Assembly: GCA_018401435.1 (NCBI GenBank)
Contig: JAGYJW010000010.1
Span: forward strand, 1-64,000
From: Deltaproteobacteria bacterium
Lineage (GTDB): Bacteria; Myxococcota_A; UBA796; UBA2385
Length of the DNA: 64,000 nucleotides
Direction of reading: 5' to 3'
Within the stretch, counting starts at the first letter, position 1; each line of letters starts with the position of its first letter. The notes beneath the pieces are model-generated. The model searched no databases and was not told the DNA's origin. It saw only the letters and a list, made by a program, of their open reading frames with translations. Shown here one piece after another: positions 20,305-28,077 of the stretch. Both the position numbers and the translations under genes were made by a program.

Positions 20305-21906
20305 ATGTCCTGCCCGATCCTGGGCCTGGCGGCCCTCACAGCGGCAGCTGCCTGCCGGCGCGGCCGCGGCGCGCCGGACGCGCGTCGGCCCAGCTGGACA
20401 ACCGACGCCCCGAGCCCGCTCGGGCGGGCCCGCGCTCCGGCGGCGGCAAGGGGCGGGGCGCCAGGGCAGCAAGTCCGGGGGCAGCAAGGGGCAGCAAATC
20501 AGGCTCCAGCGGCGGCAAACCCGGCCTCAAGCCGCCGTCCAAGCCCAGCCCCTCTCAGCCGGCCTCCGGCCACGCCCCTGACCCGGCGCCGGCCGCGCCC
20601 CTGCCGCGGCGCTGCCAGTGGCCCGTCCCCGGTACGGGCCGCCCCGGGGTGCGCCCAGGTCCGTCCCCTCTTCTCCCGGCAGGCGCTCGCCAGACGGCAG
20701 CCTGCGCGGCAGCCCGCCACCGACGGGCGGCCGGTCTCGTCGATGCCGGCACCGGCGCCCTCGGCCACTGGGCCGCCGCGGAGCCGCACGCCCCCTGCGC
20801 GCCGGACCCCGCCCCAGCCGGGCGGATCCCTCCTGACCGGCCGCCCCGCCTTGGACCAGCCGGCCTCGGCCCGCCCAGGCCGCCAGGCGATGCCCGCCCT
20901 GGGCCCCGATGGGCACCGCGCCCCGCTGGCCTCCATCGACTCGGCCGGAAGCGCGCCGCCCTCGCGGACGCCCACGGCCCGCCCATCGCGGCCGCACGCG
21001 CCGCCGACGGCCCCCGCGCCGCCAACCTGCGCCCCTACCAGTCCAAGGACCCGCGCATCGCGCACCCCGCACCCAATCACCTGCGGCCTTCCAGAGCCCA
21101 GCTGCCCGCCGCCCCGATATGGCGCATACGGGGGGTGGTATGCCCAGTGGTGGGTGCACCCCTACTACCGCAGCTGGCATGTCAGCTCCTGCGTGGTGGG
21201 CTTCGGCTACCCGGTCTACCCCTGGCGCCCGATCTGGGTGCCGCCCGCCCGCGCCGGCTGGCTCTGGTACCCGGGCTGGTGGGCCTATGGCATCTGGTGG
21301 CCCGGCTACTGGGGCCCCACCACCACCACCGTCGTGGTCTATGACCGCAGCTATGTCTATGTGCCCGGCTACTGGCAGAGCGACCTCTATGTGGACGGCT
21401 ATTACCGGGTGCAGGAGCGCGACGACGGCGACTGGATCTGGGTGGAAGGCGTCTATCTGGACGATGGCACCTTCATTCCCGGCCACTGGGTGCCCGCCGC
21501 CGCGGGCCCCGAAGGCTACGACTGGGAGCCCGGCTTCTTTGACGGCGAGTCCTGGGTAGGTGGCTTCTGGCGCCCCGAATTCCGCGACGGATTCGTCTGG
21601 ATCTCAGCCTGGTTCGACGCCGAAGGGGTCTACCATGCCGGCTACTGGGAACCGACGGTGGACAAGCCCGGCCACGTCTGGATTCCCGGCTGGTTTGACG
21701 GCCAGGCCTGGGTGGAGGGCAGCTGGGTGACCGAGGCGGCCTTCCGCGAGGCCAACCCCGATAGCTGGACGCCCGCCCCGGGGAAGCAGGACGGCTGGAA
21801 GGCGCCGCCCGCCTGGAAAGAAGGGGGCGCAGACAGCCCGCCGCTGGCCATTCCCGTCGTGCCCGAAGCGCGCTTGCCGGGCGCCCCGGCGGACGTCGGC
21901 GATTGA
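20305..21906 (+). CDS. GYW-rich (YXWGXW-like) secreted protein, N-terminal half disturbed
   Basis: The reliable part is 21100-21906: a highly aromatic domain with repeated Tyr/Trp-Gly motifs (YGGWYAQWW, GWLWYPGWWAYG, WWPGYWGP, VPGYWQSD, IPGHWVP, HAGYWEP). It resembles YXWGXW-repeat proteins, which are usually secreted or outer-membrane associated. The upstream 800 bases read as Arg/Pro-rich text that changes between frames (a Ser/Gly/Lys-rich piece is visible in all three), so indels are likely. The ATG at 20305 gives MSCPILGLAALTAAAAC, a plausible lipoprotein signal; the start is uncertain. It is not obviously linked to PUFA synthesis although it follows pfaC by about 110 bases. Confidence 0.5.
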   Translation: MSCPILGLAALTAAAACRRGRGAPDARRPSWTTDAPSPLGRARAPAAARGGAPGQQVRGQQGAANQAPAAANPASSRRPSPAPLSRPPATPLTRRRPRPCRGAASGPSPVRAAPGCAQVRPLFSRQALARRQPARQPATDGRPVSSMPAPAPSATGPPRSRTPPARRTPPQPGGSLLTGRPALDQPASARPGRQAMPALGPDGHRAPLASIDSAGSAPPSRTPTARPSRPHAPPTAPAPPTCAPTSPRTRASRTPHPITCGLPEPSCPPPRYGAYGGWYAQWWVHPYYRSWHVSSCVVGFGYPVYPWRPIWVPPARAGWLWYPGWWAYGIWWPGYWGPTTTTVVVYDRSYVYVPGYWQSDLYVDGYYRVQERDDGDWIWVEGVYLDDGTFIPGHWVPAAAGPEGYDWEPGFFDGESWVGGFWRPEFRDGFVWISAWFDAEGVYHAGYWEPTVDKPGHVWIPGWFDGQAWVEGSWVTEAAFREANPDSWTPAPGKQDGWKAPPAWKEGGADSPPLAIPVVPEARLPGAPADVGD

Positions 21907-21923
21907 ACCCGAAACTTGAGGGC

Positions 21924-21952
21924 TTTACGATTTGAGACAGCGCTCCTATGAT
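21924..21952 (+). promoter_or_regulatory. candidate sigma-70 promoter for MopE-type lipoprotein
   Basis: TTTACG (21924-21929) is separated by 17 bases from TATGAT (21947-21952), in a locally AT-richer stretch of an otherwise very GC-rich region. It lies 30 bases before the ATG at 21982. It fits the bacterial housekeeping consensus reasonably well. Confidence 0.5.
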
Positions 21953-21981
21953 CGGGCGCTCCTCCTCTCCCAGGCCCTTCC

Positions 21982-24060
21982 ATGTCTCGCCTCGCACTCC
22001 TCCCCCTCTCCCTCCTGCTCCTGGTCGCTTGCACGGACAAGGGCGAAGGCAAAGACACCGGCTCCTCGGCCCCGGTCGACGCCGATGGGGACGGCTTTGA
22101 CGCCACCGAGGACTGCGACGACTCCAACCCCGATGTCTACCCGGGCGCGCCCGACACCTGGTATGACGGCATCGACTCGGACTGCGGGGGAGAAGACGAC
22201 TACGATCAGGACGGGGACGGCTTTCGCGCTGTGTCCGCGGGCGGTGCGGACTGCGACGACACCGACGCCAGCATCAGCCCGGCCGCGACGGAGACCTTCT
22301 ACGACGGCATCGACTCGGACTGCCGCGGCGACAACGACTACGATCAGGACCGCGACGGCTTCGACGACCCCTCCAATGGGGGCACCGACTGCGACGACAC
22401 CGACCCGGCCATCTACCCGGGCGCACCCGACGCCTGGTATGACGGCGTGGACAGCAATTGCGCCGGCGACGACGACGACGATCAGGACGCCGACGGCTTC
22501 CGGGCCACATCCGCCGGCGGGGACGACTGCGACGACACGGACCCTGAGATCAACCCCGCCGCCATCGAGATCTGGTACGACGGGGTGGACCAGGACTGCG
22601 ACGGCTGGTCCGACGACGATCAGGACTTTGACGGCGTCGATGCGGAGGGCGCGGGCGGCACGGACTGCGACGACCTCGACCCCGAGTCCTACCCGGGCGC
22701 ACCCGAGCGGCTCGACGGCCACGACTCGGACTGCGATGGCGACGACGACACCTACAGCATCGATAGCAATTACGGCGGCGTGGCGATCTTTGGTTTGGAT
22801 GAGGGCGGCATGTTTGGCAGCGCCCTGGCCCTGGGCGACATGGACAGCGACGGTTCGCCGGATCTCGCCGTGCTGCAGGCCAGCGACCTGGCCACCACCC
22901 CCAATGGCGACGGCCTGGTCTATGTCTTTGATGGCACGGGCCTGGCGTCGGCCAGCACCAGCGACGACGCCGGCATCGTGGTGACCTCCACCCTCAGCTC
23001 GGGCGCCCTGGGTGGCATCGGCTTTGTGACGGGCTGGGATGGCAGCGGCGCTGCGGCCCTGCTGGTGGGTACGCCCGAGGCCGACAACGCGTCCATCGTG
23101 GTGTCGAATCCGGGCGCGGTCTGGATCTTCGAAGGTGCGGACCTGGCCGGCGGCAGCAGCCACGCGGTGGACTCGGCCTCGGTCAGCATCTGGGGCGACT
23201 CCAGCAACCCGGATCTGGGCGCCCGGATCGACAGCTTCGGCGACATGGACGGCGACGGCCTCGCCGACCTGTCCTTGGTGGGCAGCAGCACCTCCTGCGT
23301 GATCAACGGCGCCGATCTGGGTGTCGCGGGCGCCTACCTCGCCGAGGATGTCGGCGACTGCCAGCCCTTTGTGGTTGCCGTGGCCTCGCTGGGCGACCTG
23401 GACGGCGACGGCTATGGCGACGCGGCCGCCGGGGTGGAGGGCATGAACGCCGTAGTCGTCCTGTTCGGCGCAAGCGCGGGGACCGGCTACGGCGGACTCT
23501 ATGATTTCGACGACATCGCACAGCTCAGCACCGCTGGCAGCGGCGATCAGCTGGGTTCGGCCGTCGCTTCGGGCGATATCGACGGCGATGGCACCCCCGA
23601 TCTGGTGGTGGGCGCCCGCAACAACACCGCCGGCACCGGCCGCACCTATGTCGTGCCGGGGACCGCCATCGCCCGGGCCGGCAGCTACCAGGTCGAAGAC
23701 ATCGACGATGTGAGCTGGCTGGGCGTCTCCACTTTCGGCTACTCCGGCCAGGCCCTGGCCACCGGCGACATCGACGCCGACGGGCTGGACGACCTCTTCG
23801 TCGGCACCTGGCAGGACACCTCCAACGCTGTCGGTGGCGGTGGGCTCTGGGGCGTGCTGTCCGGGGCGGCCGGCGACAACTCGCTGCATGCTGCGGACTT
23901 CTCGCTGCTCGGCCCCACCGCGGGCGACGCGGTGGCCCGCAGCATCGCCTCCGGCGACCTCAACGGCGACGGCAAGGCTGACATTGCGATCAGCGCCGAG
24001 GGTGAGGACTACTTGACCGGCAACGAGGGCGCGGTCTACCTGGGCTTCAGCGGCTACTGA
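21982..24060 (+). CDS. lipoprotein with MopE-type metal-binding repeats and FG-GAP repeats
   Basis: This is a 692-residue surface lipoprotein. The signal peptide ends in the lipobox LLVAC (Cys about 17), followed by an acidic DTGSS linker. Residues about 33-250 hold five repeats of about 43 residues with the DGDGF...CDDxxPxxxPGAxDxWYDGxDxDC pattern (MopE-type putative metal-binding motif, also similar to thrombospondin type 3 Ca-binding repeats). The remainder consists of FG-GAP/integrin-alpha-like blades with GDMDSDGSPDLAV, GDLDGDGYGDAA, GDIDGDGTPDLVVG and GDLNGDGKADIA Ca-binding loops, expected to fold as a beta-propeller. Its likely role is adhesion or surface display. It stands alone with its own promoter. 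Confidence 0.85.
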   Translation: MSRLALLPLSLLLLVACTDKGEGKDTGSSAPVDADGDGFDATEDCDDSNPDVYPGAPDTWYDGIDSDCGGEDDYDQDGDGFRAVSAGGADCDDTDASISPAATETFYDGIDSDCRGDNDYDQDRDGFDDPSNGGTDCDDTDPAIYPGAPDAWYDGVDSNCAGDDDDDQDADGFRATSAGGDDCDDTDPEINPAAIEIWYDGVDQDCDGWSDDDQDFDGVDAEGAGGTDCDDLDPESYPGAPERLDGHDSDCDGDDDTYSIDSNYGGVAIFGLDEGGMFGSALALGDMDSDGSPDLAVLQASDLATTPNGDGLVYVFDGTGLASASTSDDAGIVVTSTLSSGALGGIGFVTGWDGSGAAALLVGTPEADNASIVVSNPGAVWIFEGADLAGGSSHAVDSASVSIWGDSSNPDLGARIDSFGDMDGDGLADLSLVGSSTSCVINGADLGVAGAYLAEDVGDCQPFVVAVASLGDLDGDGYGDAAAGVEGMNAVVVLFGASAGTGYGGLYDFDDIAQLSTAGSGDQLGSAVASGDIDGDGTPDLVVGARNNTAGTGRTYVVPGTAIARAGSYQVEDIDDVSWLGVSTFGYSGQALATGDIDADGLDDLFVGTWQDTSNAVGGGGLWGVLSGAAGDNSLHAADFSLLGPTAGDAVARSIASGDLNGDGKADIAISAEGEDYLTGNEGAVYLGFSGY

Positions 24061-24097
24061 GCCCCCGGCCGCGGGCCCCCACCGCGCGGGAGCGCCT

Positions 24098-24639
24098 ATG
24101 CCCCTCCCCTGGGACTGGCTGCTGGTCGCCCCGGTCGCCCTGCTGGCTGCCGGGGTGATCCTGGACAGCCTGCGCCTGGGCGCCCCGCCCATGCCCAGCT
24201 CGCAACTCGCGCAGAATGCGCTGCTCACGCTCCTTCCCGAAGGGGGTGACCGCGTGGCCTTCGAGCTTGGCGCCGGCTTTGGGGGCCTGGCCCTGGCGCT
24301 GGCGCGGGCCCGCCCGACCTGGCGGGTGGTGGCCTATGAGGCGGCGTGGCTGCCATCCCTGGTCTGTCGGCTGCGGGCGTCTCTGCACCGGCCGGGCAAC
24401 CTGGAGGTGCGGCGCGCCGACCTCTTCGCCGCCCCCCTGGCCGAGGCCGATCTGCTCACCTGCTACCTGATGCCCGAGGGCATGGCCCGGCTGCGCCCCC
24501 TGCTGGAGACCGAAGGCCGCCCTGGGGCCGTGCTGCTCAGCATTGGCTTTGGCATTCGGGGCTGGGAGCCCGAACGCTGCATCCAGCTTGGTGATGCGTT
24601 GCACACGCGCATTCTGCGCTTTATCGGCTGCCGGCGTGA
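24098..24639 (+). CDS. class I SAM-dependent methyltransferase, probable frameshift near end
   Basis: An N-terminal hydrophobic segment (WLLVAPVALLAAGVIL) is followed by a Rossmann methyltransferase core: VAFELGAGFGGLALALA is the SAM-binding glycine loop, VVAYEA the acidic strand end, and ADLLTCYLMPEGM motif IV-like. As written the frame runs on to 25300 inside the next gene. A one-base loss near 24616 (CTGCGC for CTGGCGC) would instead give the ending LALYRLPA with a TGA at 24637-24639, overlapping the GTG of the next gene. I therefore place the end there. Such anchored methyltransferases with short SAM folds are common; the substrate cannot be told. Confidence 0.6.
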
Positions 24640-26948
24640 TCCGGGCACCGCTGGCTGCGCTGCCGCTGTCCCCTGGCCGTGGCAGGCCCTCGATCGACGC
24701 CCTGACCACGCGGCTGGCCGATGCCCTGCCTCACGCGGGGCCAGATGTCATCGGGTGGAGGTGGGCGCTGTCGCTGGATGTGGAAGGCCCGCCCGCAGCT
24801 GCGGCTGGGCCCCCGCTGTCTGCCCTTGGCGGTGGCCGCGACCCGGGCGCGGCGCCCGAGCGGCTGGTGGGTCTGGTGATTGCGGGGTCGGGCCGCCTGC
24901 ACCTGGACGTCGAAGATCCCGATGTGGCCCTGGCCTTGGCCAACCGCCTGGTGTCCTGGGCCGGGGCCGATCGGGCGGTGGGCGCCCAGCTGGTGGCCGG
25001 TGGGGGCGTGGATGTGCAGATCAGGCGGCTGCTGCTGGTCGATCCCGGGCTGAATGTAGAGACGCGCCCCCTCTCGCAGCCCCAACCCGATCGAGCCGCC
25101 GAGCTGCTCGCCCTCTGGAATGGGCGCCAGGCCCTCACCCTGGCCGAGCTGCGCCCGGATCGCACCGTGGGTTGGGACCGCCTGCGGGTGGAGCTGTTGG
25201 GGGAAGATGCAGAGAGCCGCCGCAGCCTGCTGGACGCCTGGACCGACCAGGCCTGGGTGGCCTTGGAGGCCGACCGGGGCCCCGGCGGCCTGCCCGATGA
25301 CCGCTGGTTGACCGTGGCGAGCGACCCCTTGGCCAGCCTGGATGGCCGGTCTACGGCCTTTGTCACCAGCGCGGGCCTGGACGGCTTGGGGCGGCCTGCC
25401 CGCCAGGCGCTGTTCACGGTCGCGGGGCCCGCGGTCTCGGCCGACCCGGCGCCGCGCTTCACCGGAGAGATCCGCGCCGCCCCCGGGGGCATGGAGGCCC
25501 TGGACCTGGGCTTTGACCTTCGCTTGGCGCTGCCGGCGGTGGACCGGCCCCGCCCGACCCTGCTGCTGCGCCTGCCCCAAGAGGGCGGGGCCCTGCAGGG
25601 CTTGCGGGTGGTGGCCGAGCCCGCCGCCACGGCCCTGCCCCTGGGTGAGACCGCCCGATCCCATTGGTTGGCCCTGGTCTTTGATTCGCCCGTGCCAGCG
25701 GGCGAGCCCGTTGCGGTGCAGCTGTCGTGGACCGATCGCTGGCCCCTGGCCGGCCACCCCGCCGCCACGGGGCCCCGGCGCTTCCTGCCCGGGCAGATCC
25801 CCGACCGGCCGGGCTCTCCCGCGGCCTTTGACCTGGCGCTTCAGCTCGCCGAAGGCTTGGAGGGGGCGGGCACGGGCCGGCTGCTGGATGGGGGGCCCCC
25901 GCGCTTGCGCTCGGAGTCGCCCGTGGCCTTTCCGCGGCTGGCCATCGGGCGCTGGCGGCCCCAGGACGACCCGTCGGCGCCCGCGCTGCGGCTGCTCTGG
26001 GGTCCGCCGGGCGCGTCCATCCTGGTTGAGACCGCTCGCCTGATGGCGCTTCAAGACGAGGTGCTGGGCCCTGGCCCAGGCGGCTCCCTCGACCTGGTCG
26101 GGCTGCCCCCTGGCCGCCACGCTGCAGAGACGCACGGGGGCCTGGTCGCCCTCCAGCCGGGCCTGCTGCGGGACCTCGCCCTGCGCCGGCCCCGCCCCGA
26201 GGCCACCGCCGTGCTCGCCCACGAGCTGGCCCACCTGCGCTTTGGCCAGCAGGTGCTGCCCGCCTCCCTGGCCGACCAGTGGATCTCAGAGGTCTTGGCC
26301 GAGATCAGCGCCGAGGCCGCCTTGCAGCGGGCCGGTGCCGCCGTGGATGGGGCCCAGGCCCACCGGATCGCCGCAGCCCGCCTGCCGCCCTGCCCTGACG
26401 GCGGCCTGGGCGGGGGCGAGAGCGCCGCCGCCCTCTACCACCTGGGCCCCGTCGCCCTGGGCCGGGGCCTGCGCGCCCGCATCGGCCCGACCGCCCACGC
26501 CGCCGCCTTGCGGGCCCTCGCCCAGCAGCCAGAGCTGGACACCGCCGCGGTGCAGGCCGCCTTTGAGGCCGCCAGCAGCCAGGATCTGAGCGCCTTCTTC
26601 TCGGTCTGGGTGCACGGGGGGCAGGTCCCCGAGCTGTCCGCCACCTGGCGCCGCCGCCGCCAGCCCGACGGCCGCCAGCGGGTGGAGGGCACCCTGCGCA
26701 GCGATCGGGTCTTTGGCCGGCTGGAGGTGCCGGTGGGCCTGGTGGACCGGCGGGGTCAGCTGCTGTCCATCACCTGGGTGACCCTGGTGGATGGGCTGGC
26801 CCGGCTGGACCTGGAGCCGGTCGCCGGTCGCCGGCCCGAGCTTGTATTGGACCCGGAGGGTTGGCTGCCCTTGCGGCAAGGCCGCTGGGAGCGGGGTCCT
26901 CAGTCTGCGCTCTCCCAGAGCAACGCAGAATCGTCCGAGGGCAGGTAG
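24636..26948 (+). CDS. M1-family (gluzincin) metallopeptidase-like protein
   Basis: This is a protein of about 770 residues. The zinc motif is HELAHLRFG (His/Glu/His near residues 529-533), with the third ligand in QWISEVLAE (Glu about 550). This spacing and the QWISE pattern match M1 aminopeptidases (HExxH-18-E, usually WLNEG). A C-terminal FFSVWVHGGQVPEL matches the FFxxWVxGxGxP motif. The exopeptidase GAMEN motif is not visible, so peptidase specificity is open. The start is uncertain: the GTG at 24636 overlaps the presumed methyltransferase stop, and the signal-like MIRAPLAALPL is imperfect. The 3' end overlaps by 49 bases the convergent hydrolase gene. Confidence 0.7.
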   Translation: MIRAPLAALPLSPGRGRPSIDALTTRLADALPHAGPDVIGWRWALSLDVEGPPAAAAGPPLSALGGGRDPGAAPERLVGLVIAGSGRLHLDVEDPDVALALANRLVSWAGADRAVGAQLVAGGGVDVQIRRLLLVDPGLNVETRPLSQPQPDRAAELLALWNGRQALTLAELRPDRTVGWDRLRVELLGEDAESRRSLLDAWTDQAWVALEADRGPGGLPDDRWLTVASDPLASLDGRSTAFVTSAGLDGLGRPARQALFTVAGPAVSADPAPRFTGEIRAAPGGMEALDLGFDLRLALPAVDRPRPTLLLRLPQEGGALQGLRVVAEPAATALPLGETARSHWLALVFDSPVPAGEPVAVQLSWTDRWPLAGHPAATGPRRFLPGQIPDRPGSPAAFDLALQLAEGLEGAGTGRLLDGGPPRLRSESPVAFPRLAIGRWRPQDDPSAPALRLLWGPPGASILVETARLMALQDEVLGPGPGGSLDLVGLPPGRHAAETHGGLVALQPGLLRDLALRRPRPEATAVLAHELAHLRFGQQVLPASLADQWISEVLAEISAEAALQRAGAAVDGAQAHRIAAARLPPCPDGGLGGGESAAALYHLGPVALGRGLRARIGPTAHAAALRALAQQPELDTAAVQAAFEAASSQDLSAFFSVWVHGGQVPELSATWRRRRQPDGRQRVEGTLRSDRVFGRLEVPVGLVDRRGQLLSITWVTLVDGLARLDLEPVAGRRPELVLDPEGWLPLRQGRWERGPQSALSQSNAESSEGR

Positions 26949-28030
26949 GCTTCGGCCTCGGTATAGCCCCGCAGCCCATCGAGGAAGGCCACCGTGTTGA
27001 CCCGAGCGATGGCTTGCACCTCGGTGGGGGGCATATAGGGGGGCGCACAATCGGGGAAGCTGTCCAGCAGGGCGCAGGCATCCGAAAAGCTGTAGTGTCC
27101 GGCGTCTTCGATGACGGCAAGATAGGCGGGTCGGCTTTGAATGCCCGCGTAGATGGGCCGCACGGTGCTGGGCACCGGGGTCAGGCTGTCGCGTGTACCC
27201 CCCCAGGTGAGCACCGGAACGGCTATCTCGGCCAGGCCCCCGGTGAGGGTCTCGAATGCCGCCGGCGCCATGGGCACCGCCGCCCACACCCGGTCATCGG
27301 ACAGGTCTACGCGGCTGCTTTCGGGGTGGGCGTCGAAGTATTCGGCCACCTCGGCGCACAGCCAACCGCCATTCTGCGCACACTCGGCCGCCGTCGCATC
27401 GCGATCGATGGGGGACCCAGCCACCACATAGCTTGTGTAGCCCCCAAAGGAGTGGCCCGCCATCGCGTAGCCCTGGGCCTCGTCGACGCAGCCGTCCAGG
27501 GGCCCGCCGGGTGCCGCCAGGTCATCCAGCAGCCACTGGTAGCTGGCCACGATGTCCACCGGGCGGCGGAAGACCAGCTCGGCGAAGTGGGCCTCGCTCA
27601 TGTCGAAGACGGTGTTGAAGGTGTGGTCGGGCGCCACCACCACCCAGCCCCGGGCGGCCAGGGTCTCGGTCAGCCAGATGCTCTGCCAGCGCATGCCGCC
27701 GTTGCCATGGCTGAAGAGCAGGACGGGGCGCACCCGGTCGCAGGCGGCGGGCAGGTCCGCGGTGGACTGGCCGCCCACCAGCCCATCGTAGAGATAGGGC
27801 GTGCCGGCGGGGTCATTGGAGGGGTACCAGACCTGCACCGTCAGGGGCACCCCGTGATCGGGCGTGACGGTGGCCTCCCGGGTGGCCGGCGTGTAGGGGC
27901 CGGGCGCATCCGGCGCGAGGAAGGGCTCTGCGCCTTCGTTTTCGTTGGCGGTGTCGCCGAAAGCGGGGCCGTCGCCCTTGGGGCTGCAGGCGACGAGGGC
28001 GCCCAGGGCGAAGAGCATGCGGGGGGACAT
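26900..28030 (-). CDS. alpha/beta hydrolase lipoprotein (PAF-acetylhydrolase-like)
   Basis: This is a 376-residue lipoprotein. The start at 28030 is chosen because GGAGG lies just upstream and gives MSPRMLFALGALVAC with Cys15 as the lipidation site; an upstream GTG at 28081 lacks this. The hydrolase core shows VLLFSHGNGG (oxyanion region), the nucleophile elbow GHSFGG (Ser194), an acid in GGTRDSLTP and the catalytic His in EDAGHYSF. The closest pattern known to me is the platelet-activating-factor acetylhydrolase/dienelactone-like family. It is likely exported and anchored at the envelope, cleaving esters or short acyl chains. The gene is convergent with the M1-like gene (49-base overlap). 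Confidence 0.8.
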   Translation of the reverse strand: MSPRMLFALGALVACSPKGDGPAFGDTANENEGAEPFLAPDAPGPYTPATREATVTPDHGVPLTVQVWYPSNDPAGTPYLYDGLVGGQSTADLPAACDRVRPVLLFSHGNGGMRWQSIWLTETLAARGWVVVAPDHTFNTVFDMSEAHFAELVFRRPVDIVASYQWLLDDLAAPGGPLDGCVDEAQGYAMAGHSFGGYTSYVVAGSPIDRDATAAECAQNGGWLCAEVAEYFDAHPESSRVDLSDDRVWAAVPMAPAAFETLTGGLAEIAVPVLTWGGTRDSLTPVPSTVRPIYAGIQSRPAYLAVIEDAGHYSFSDACALLDSFPDCAPPYMPPTEVQAIARVNTVAFLDGLRGYTEAEAYLPSDDSALLWESAD

Positions 28031-28047
28031 GGGACCTCCAGGGGCAG

Positions 28048-28053
28048 AGGTTA
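28048..28053 (-). promoter_or_regulatory. candidate -10 element (TAACCT) for hydrolase gene
   Basis: TAACCT on the minus strand lies 18 bases upstream of the ATG at 28030. It fits the TAxxxT hexamer seen before several genes in this window. No clear -35 partner. Confidence 0.3.
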
Positions 28054-28077
28054 GCCCGACCACGGCCAGCCGCCGGG

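Noticed and set aside
21946-24228. 760-residue minus-strand ORF opposite the MopE/FG-GAP gene
   Set aside because: Repetitive Val/Ala/Asp text mirrors the plus-strand repeats; no start context, no domains.
24639-25300. Continuation of the methyltransferase frame
   Set aside because: After the SAM fold the frame turns Arg/Gly/Pro-rich and overlaps the peptidase gene that has a valid zinc motif downstream.
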